Below are positions 6,740 to 10,632 of a stretch of DNA of 10,632 nt, one piece after another. Position 1 is the first letter of the stretch. Each line of letters opens with the position of its first letter. Source of the stretch: Lysobacteraceae bacterium (lineage in GTDB: Bacteria; Pseudomonadota; Gammaproteobacteria; Steroidobacterales; Steroidobacteraceae); NCBI GenBank assembly GCA_012516015.1, contig JAAYXG010000259.1:1-10632 (forward strand), written 5' to 3'. The notes below the pieces were generated by a model. The model ran no database searches. It was not told where the DNA came from and worked only from the letters and a program-made list of their open reading frames with translations. Position numbers and translations under genes: made by a program.

Positions 6740-6790
6740 GTGACGTGTGACGAGCAAGGGCTGTCGGGCCCGTCACCCGTCACGCGTCAC
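6740..6790. terminator. Long hairpin built from heptamer repeats between convergent genes
   Basis: Two GTGACG units at a 7-bp period (6740-6745, 6747-6752) face three inverted CGTCAC units at the same period (6771-6776, 6778-6783, 6785-6790). Positions 6740-6752 can pair with 6778-6790 over 13 bp, with one G-T wobble. An inner GGGC/GCCC stem (6758-6761 with 6768-6771) is also possible. It sits between the stops of the convergent hpf-like and CHRD-cytochrome genes, so it is a natural bidirectional terminator candidate, but T-tails are lacking. Confidence 0.55.
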
Positions 6791-6797
6791 TCCCATC

Positions 6798-8279
6798 TCA
6801 GTCGTTCATTGTGCCGGCATCGATCCATTGCCGCACTCGAGCAATGGTCGCCTCATCGAGGAAAGGTCCGCCGAGCGGCATGCGTGCGCCCGTGATCGAC
6901 GGCGCGCCTTCGAGCTTGTGAATGAGATAGCTATTGGCGGCATCGCCCGGCGCGACGCGAAGCACGGCGGGTTGCTCGCTGCTCGCTACGCCGACGAGCG
7001 CGGCGAAGGTCGCGGCGGCGTCCGAGAGGTTCATCGAACCGGGGAGCGCAGCGCCCGAGCCGTTATGGCAGGCGGAGCAGATCGGCGTGAAGATTTCCGC
7101 CTGAAGCTGCGACAGAGTGACCGCCGCAGGCGGCGGTGGCGGTGCCGGCGGTGTTGCGACGATCTGCCCCCGCACGGCGCCATCGGGCAAGCCGCTCGTG
7201 TGCACATCGGCATACCACCGATTCTCGGTGAAGCCCTGCAGTTGTTCAGCGCTCACAGCTTGTCGTTCGGCGAACCAGTGGTTCGGATCGGCTTGCGTCG
7301 GCGCCAAAGCGAACACGACATCCGGCGCGTTCTCGCCCTCAGGCGCGCTATGCACGTGCGCCTCCGTCGGCTCGACGAGCGCGCTCGTGACCGCATGGAC
7401 TGTCGCCGTACCCGACGCAGTATCGATCGTCGCGGCAACGGTGCCGCTCGCGGCGTCGGGCGCGGCCGGGACGACTTGATCGTTGCTCATCGGACTGAAC
7501 ACGACCGTGACGTTCTCCGGTTTTAGCTGCCCGCGGATTTCACCGGTCGGATGCGCTGCGGAATGTACGTTCACGTAGAGAGCGCCGGCCAAGAGATTGT
7601 CGACATCCTCCGGCGAGAGCGCTCCGTCGGCGACCGCATTCCAACGGTTCGGATCTGCCGGATCCTGCACGAAGTCGACGACCACAGGACCGTTGTCGCC
7701 GGCAAAGCCGCGATGGATGTGAGCGAGCGTCGCAGTGATCCCTTCCAGCGTCACGCCGCCCGCGACCGCGCCGGTGAGCAGGTTGAAAGTGATGTCACCT
7801 TCGCCGGTCGCGCTCGATTCGATCGCGGGAAGCACTTCCGCATTCGATAGCTCCACGTGAATCACTGGGTTGTTGAGGACGGTGTACGTCACCGCGCTCG
7901 AGGTCGCCGTGCGCGCCGACGAGTCCGTCGCGCGCGCCGTCACGGCGTGCTCGCCATCCGCAACAGCCGAGGTGTCCCAATCGATCGTGTAGGGCTCAGC
8001 CGTTGCGTTTCCGATCACGGTTCCGTCGACGAGGAACTCGACCATCGTCACCGTCACTCCGCTCGGGGCGGTGACAGTGGCCGAGAGCGGAAGCGTGCGA
8101 TTCACCGTCCCGGCGGGTGCCGGGGCGACGACCACGGTCGGTAGCGGCGGCGGTGGCGGCTCCGATGGATTGTTGGGTGGCGCCGATCCGCCGCCGCCCC
8201 CGCCTCCGCATCCGAAAAGGGCAACGGTCGGCAACAGGACGACCGTCATCATTCTCCACACGCAGCTCACTGTTTTCAT
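6798..8279 (-). CDS. Lipoprotein fusing an Ig-like domain, two CHRD domains and a monohaem cytochrome c module
   Basis: A 493-residue envelope protein. The lipoprotein signal ends in a lipobox LFGC (Cys24 lipidated), followed by a Gly run and a Pro-rich linker (about 25-50). Residues 48-135 look like an Ig-like domain (TMVEFLVDGTVIG, DWDTSAVADGEHAVTARATD). Two CHRD domains follow at about 139-253 and 257-375, each ending in the family signature: VNVHSAAHPTGEIRGQL and ADVHTSGLPDGAVRGQI. A second Pro-rich linker (377-385) leads to a class I-like cytochrome module (387-490) with CSACH at 401-405 and Met467 (GARMPLGG) as the likely axial ligand. Cytochrome maturation requires export, which fits the lipoprotein signal. 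CHRD domains (named from chordin) have no assigned activity in bacteria. GAGGGGA precedes the start. It is divergent from a lipoprotein carrying the same cytochrome module, suggesting a shared redox role. Confidence 0.9.
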   Translation of the reverse strand: MKTVSCVWRMMTVVLLPTVALFGCGGGGGGGSAPPNNPSEPPPPPLPTVVVAPAPAGTVNRTLPLSATVTAPSGVTVTMVEFLVDGTVIGNATAEPYTIDWDTSAVADGEHAVTARATDSSARTATSSAVTYTVLNNPVIHVELSNAEVLPAIESSATGEGDITFNLLTGAVAGGVTLEGITATLAHIHRGFAGDNGPVVVDFVQDPADPNRWNAVADGALSPEDVDNLLAGALYVNVHSAAHPTGEIRGQLKPENVTVVFSPMSNDQVVPAAPDAASGTVAATIDTASGTATVHAVTSALVEPTEAHVHSAPEGENAPDVVFALAPTQADPNHWFAERQAVSAEQLQGFTENRWYADVHTSGLPDGAVRGQIVATPPAPPPPPAAVTLSQLQAEIFTPICSACHNGSGAALPGSMNLSDAAATFAALVGVASSEQPAVLRVAPGDAANSYLIHKLEGAPSITGARMPLGGPFLDEATIARVRQWIDAGTMND

Positions 8280-8454
8280 GGTCCCCTCGTGATTCGTTCA
8301 CGCCGCGGCTCACGCACGCATGCGCGTTCAACGCGAACATGAGTGCCCTCGCGTCGTCCGGAAAGTTCAACGTTCGCGATAGAACCTCTTCGCCGCGCGA
8401 AGACACCTACCGCCGTTGTTCGAGGATGGCGGACGGAACGATCGAGGCGGAATC
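8280..8454. promoter_or_regulatory. Shared divergent promoter region of the two cytochrome lipoprotein genes
   Basis: This 175-bp spacer must drive both lipoprotein genes. It contains GTTC-N5-GAAC (8326-8338) and GTTC-N6-GAAC (8372-8385), and the octamer GTTCAACG twice, starting at 8326 and 8365 (39 bp apart). These dyads look like operator half-sites, but I cannot assign a regulator. No clear sigma-70 promoter is visible. Confidence 0.4.
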
Positions 8455-9294
8455 ATGGGAACGCGAACCCTCGTGGTGTGTGCCGCGTGCATCGTGCTCG
8501 CTGGCTGCGCAGGTAACGGTGAAGGTCTGGATGAGAACGGTCGGCCCGTGGAGGAGGGCGGCGGCGGATCGGGCGTGCTCACGGCCGACTTCGCCTCGAT
8601 TCAGGCAAACGTCTTTACGCCGATCTGTACCGGCTGTCACACGGGTGCCGCAGCGCCGCTCGGCTTGCGGCTCGACGAGGGCGTCTCGTATGCGCTGCTC
8701 GTCAACGCGCCGAGCACGGAAGTGCCAGGGCTCCTGCGCGTCGCCCCTGGCGATCCGAGCTCGAGCTACCTCATTCAGAAGCTGGAAGGGACGGCGCAAG
8801 TCGGCGCACGCATGCCGCTCGGCGGCGCGCCGCTTCCTCAAGAAACGATCGCGGTCATTCGTCAGTGGATCGCCGAGGGCGCACAGTCGTCGCCTCAATC
8901 GACGTTCCCGACTTCGCTGCGCGCGGCGTGGCCGATGCAAGGTGCCGTGCTCGACGGGCTCTCCTCGATTGTCGTCACCGCGGACGCAGAGATCGATACG
9001 ACCGTTCTGACCGCCGGCACGCTCGTGCTCATGCGCAGCGGCGGCGACGGCGTGCTCGGCAGCGAGGATGACATCGAGGTGCCCGCTGAGATCGAGCTGC
9101 GTTCGCTTTCGCCGACGGTCTTCGCGATCAGAGCGCGGGCCGGCGAATGGCCCGCCGATGTCTACGCGCTTCAGATCAGCGGCGGCGGGCCGCTAGCGGT
9201 CACCGATCTTCGCGCGGTGGCGATCGACGGCGACGCCGATGGAATTCCCGGCGGAGATTATGTGCTCACGTTCGAGGTGGAGGAGTCGAGATGA
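8455..9294 (+). CDS. Lipoprotein monohaem cytochrome c with a C-terminal Ig-like (SbsA/Big_5-like) domain
   Basis: A 279-residue protein. The lipoprotein signal MGTRTLVVCAACIVLAGC has lipobox VLAGC (lipidated Cys18) and is followed by a Gly/Glu-rich linker. Residues 44-143 are a cytochrome module with CTGCH at 58-62 and Met120 in GARMPLGG as the likely sixth haem ligand, ending IRQWIAEGA. Residues about 150-279 are strand-rich with an Ig-like pattern (GLSSIVVTADAEID, GTLVLMRSGGDG, PADVYALQISG) and a closing DGDADGIPGGDYVLTFEVE, as in Big_5-type domains that follow cytochromes in other envelope proteins. The start at 8455 is chosen because GAGG (8444-8447) lies seven bases upstream and the lipobox then falls at the right distance; an upstream ATG at 8416 would bury the signal. 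Its stop overlaps the next start (ATGA), so the two are probably translationally coupled. Confidence 0.9.
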   Translation: MGTRTLVVCAACIVLAGCAGNGEGLDENGRPVEEGGGGSGVLTADFASIQANVFTPICTGCHTGAAAPLGLRLDEGVSYALLVNAPSTEVPGLLRVAPGDPSSSYLIQKLEGTAQVGARMPLGGAPLPQETIAVIRQWIAEGAQSSPQSTFPTSLRAAWPMQGAVLDGLSSIVVTADAEIDTTVLTAGTLVLMRSGGDGVLGSEDDIEVPAEIELRSLSPTVFAIRARAGEWPADVYALQISGGGPLAVTDLRAVAIDGDADGIPGGDYVLTFEVEESR

Positions 9295-10376
9295 TGCGAG
9301 CGATTGCGGCGATTCTGATCGGTTGCGCACTGCTCGCGCCGAGCGTAGCGGATGCCGAGCCGTACTTCGCCGTGCGCCAGGGCATGAAGTGCGTCGCCTG
9401 TCACGTGAATCCGAGCGGCGGCGGTATGCGCAACGCCTACGGCAACATGTGGGCGCAAACGGTGCTTCCCGAGCGGCGCATCGAGGTTTCGGACAGGGAG
9501 ATGTGGAGCGGTGCAATCAATCGGCATCTCGCCGTAGGCGGTAACTTGCGAGCGAACGGTCAGTATCTCGACGTGCCGAACGAAGCAGCGCAGTCGGAGT
9601 TCGATGTCGAGGAGGCGCGCATCTACGGTGCCGCAACGATCGTGCCCGACCGCTTGCTCGTCTATGTCGATGAAAGGATCGCGCCGGGAGGGAGTGTGAA
9701 TCTCGAGGCGTATGTGCGGCTCTCGACGGCCGATCAACGATGGTACGTAAAGGCGGGTCAGATGTTCCTGCCGTACGGATGGCGGCTCGAGGATGACGGC
9801 GCATTCATACGCCAGGCGACGGGAATCGGCTTTGCGACGCCCGACAAAGGCGTCGAAGTCGGTTTCGAAACGAATACGTGGTCGACGCAACTGGCGATTA
9901 CGAATGGGACGGCCGGCGGCGCCGAGACCGACAGTGTTAAACAAGCGAGCTTGCGGACCGAGCACATTCGCTCTCTCTGGCGCTTGGGGGCGAGCGTCAA
10001 CTACAACGACGCCGACACGGGGGAGCGATACATGCAAGGGCTCTTCGCCGGGCTCAAAACCGGACCCGTCGCGTGGCTCGCCGAAGCGGACTACATCACG
10101 GATGACAGCTTTGCGGCGCGCCGGAAACTGTGGGCAGGACTCATCGAAGCGAACTGGATGTTCAAGAACGGCCACAACTTGAAGCTCACCGCCGAGTACT
10201 TCGACCCGGACGATGACGTCGATGAAGACGAACAGAATCGGTTCAGTCTCGTCTGGGAGTATTTCCCCATCCAGTTCCTGCAGCTTCGCGCGGGCGCTCG
10301 TGTCTATGACGGTATTCCGCAGAACGACCTGCAGAATCGCAAGCTCTACTTCGTGCAGATGCACGGCTTCTTTTGA
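9291..10376 (+). CDS. Outer-membrane beta-barrel protein with an N-terminal CxxCH haem motif
   Basis: A 361-residue protein. A signal peptide (residues 1-22, cleavage likely after VADA) precedes EPYFAVRQGMKCVACHVNPS, with one haem-binding CVACH at 34-38, followed by SGGGMRNAYGN. From about residue 75 the sequence becomes alternating polar/hydrophobic strands with Tyr/Trp girdles (HLAVGGNLRANGQYL, RLLVYVDERIAP, WYVKAGQMFLPYGWRL, VAWLAEADYI, HNLKLTAEYFDP, LQLRAGARVYDG). It ends with a C-terminal Phe (VQMHGFF), as in BAM-assembled barrels; the strand pattern resembles phosphate-selective porin O/P-like proteins. The start is the ATG at 9291, five bases after GGAGGAG (9279-9285), overlapping the previous stop by four bases; a frame reaching 9147 is only an extension inside the upstream gene. 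The inferred role is to bring a haem to or through the outer membrane beside the lipoprotein cytochrome. Transport and electron-transfer activity are unproven. Confidence 0.87.
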   Translation: MMRAIAAILIGCALLAPSVADAEPYFAVRQGMKCVACHVNPSGGGMRNAYGNMWAQTVLPERRIEVSDREMWSGAINRHLAVGGNLRANGQYLDVPNEAAQSEFDVEEARIYGAATIVPDRLLVYVDERIAPGGSVNLEAYVRLSTADQRWYVKAGQMFLPYGWRLEDDGAFIRQATGIGFATPDKGVEVGFETNTWSTQLAITNGTAGGAETDSVKQASLRTEHIRSLWRLGASVNYNDADTGERYMQGLFAGLKTGPVAWLAEADYITDDSFAARRKLWAGLIEANWMFKNGHNLKLTAEYFDPDDDVDEDEQNRFSLVWEYFPIQFLQLRAGARVYDGIPQNDLQNRKLYFVQMHGFF

Positions 10377-10528
10377 TGATGTGCGGATGCCCGTGCCCGT
10401 GAGCCGCCACACAGGCGCGTGACCCTCCGTCTTCGCCGCGCAGTCGGCCGCCGCGCGATTCGGGAACCTCCTGCGATCGACTTTCGTCGATGGCGGCACG
10501 TACCCCTTTTTCTTGGAGCGGAAAGAAA
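10377..10528 (+). other. Spacer before the last gene, with a short hairpin
   Basis: These 152 bases hold no gene that I can support. The only clear structure is ATCGAC-TTTC-GTCGAT (10476-10491), a 6-bp stem without a T-tail. Because no good terminator is seen, the last gene could be in the same transcript as the barrel gene. Confidence 0.4.
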
Positions 10529-10632
10529 ATGCGTGTTCCTCTGGCATCGATCGCTTTGGCCTCGCTATTCGCCTTCTCTCCGGCGAGTTTCGCCTCTCCG
10601 GAGCATGCGCCGTCGGCTTCGCCGCCGCCGAG
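10529..10632 (+). CDS. Start of an exported protein (3' truncated by the window)
   Basis: The ATG at 10529 opens 34 codons to the window edge. The translation starts MRVPLASIALASLFAFSPAS and continues FASPEHAPSASPPP. This is a clear Sec-type signal peptide (Arg2, a hydrophobic core and an ASFA cleavage site after about residue 22), followed by a Pro/Ser/Ala-rich mature start. A Shine-Dalgarno-like GGAG lies at 10515-10518, ten bases upstream, within a purine-rich stretch (GGAGCGGAAAGAAA). The protein is therefore periplasmic, outer-membrane or secreted; nothing more can be said of its function. It follows the haem-barrel gene on the same strand, which makes it a candidate further member of the envelope redox cluster. 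Confidence 0.7.
   Translation, partial: MRVPLASIALASLFAFSPASFASPEHAPSASPPP

Noticed and set aside
8326..8385. LexA/SOS box in the divergent lipoprotein spacer
   Set aside because: The half-sites are GTTC...GAAC with 5-6 bp between them, which fits neither the alphaproteobacterial nor the Gram-positive LexA spacing and orientation I know, and no SOS gene is adjacent.
8117..9010. 297-residue plus-strand frame spanning the divergent lipoprotein spacer
   Set aside because: It overlaps two well-supported genes, is Arg/Ser-rich, has no signal or domain, and would obliterate the divergent promoter region.
9147..9290. Longer N-terminus for the haem-barrel protein
   Set aside because: The extension is a shadow of the upstream lipoprotein's C-terminal domain. 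The true signal peptide begins at 9291 behind GGAGGAG.
9258..10547. 429-residue open frame on the minus strand opposite the haem-barrel gene
   Set aside because: It lies antisense to a gene with a signal peptide, haem motif and barrel pattern. Its translation is Arg/Val/Asp-rich with no recognisable domain, as expected of a shadow frame in GC-rich DNA.
1..10632. CRISPR array, tRNA/rRNA gene, transposon ends or toxin-antitoxin pair
   Set aside because: I saw no regularly spaced repeats of CRISPR size, no cloverleaf with a CCA-type end, no transposase motif, and no short overlapping gene pair of toxin-antitoxin type.

Overview
This is a GC-rich (by eye roughly 60-65% G+C) bacterial chromosomal window. 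Dense, leadered genes, strong Shine-Dalgarno sites, an RpoH-type promoter, outer-membrane barrel architecture and a short HPF/RaiA protein of the type seen in Pseudomonas-like bacteria point to a Gram-negative proteobacterium. A gammaproteobacterium is most likely, but the sequence alone does not settle the lineage. I see no tRNA, rRNA, CRISPR array, insertion sequence or phage gene.

Left part (1-3596, all + strand): the 3' end of a MauG/cytochrome c peroxidase-like gene; a secreted SMP-30/gluconolactonase-like beta-propeller (414-1259) closed by a very strong GC hairpin; a small heat shock protein (1406-1849) behind a good sigma-32 promoter match and followed by a canonical T-tailed terminator; and a PYROXD2/phytoene-desaturase-like FAD oxidoreductase (1971-3596). 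These look like separate transcription units.

Middle part (3681-6730): on the minus strand, an orphan membrane histidine kinase (about ten membrane spans, then PAS, HisKA and HATPase) is followed by a 68-residue, extremely basic protein of unknown function. Diverging from the kinase on the + strand is a short HPF/RaiA ribosome-hibernation-like protein. Its gene converges on the next minus-strand gene across an unusual heptameric inverted-repeat array.

Right part (6798-10632) is the most interesting. Two lipoproteins are transcribed divergently from one 175-bp spacer, and each carries the same monohaem cytochrome module (FTPIC..CH ... GARMPLGG ... QWI). The minus-strand one is a fusion of an Ig-like domain, two CHRD domains and the cytochrome module. 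The plus-strand one is the cytochrome module plus an Ig-like C-terminal domain, and it overlaps by ATGA with an exported protein joining one CxxCH haem motif to a predicted outer-membrane beta-barrel. A further exported protein begins at 10529 and runs off the window. I infer a cell-envelope redox unit of lipoprotein cytochromes plus a haem-bearing porin-like barrel. Its substrate and direction of electron flow cannot be read from the sequence.
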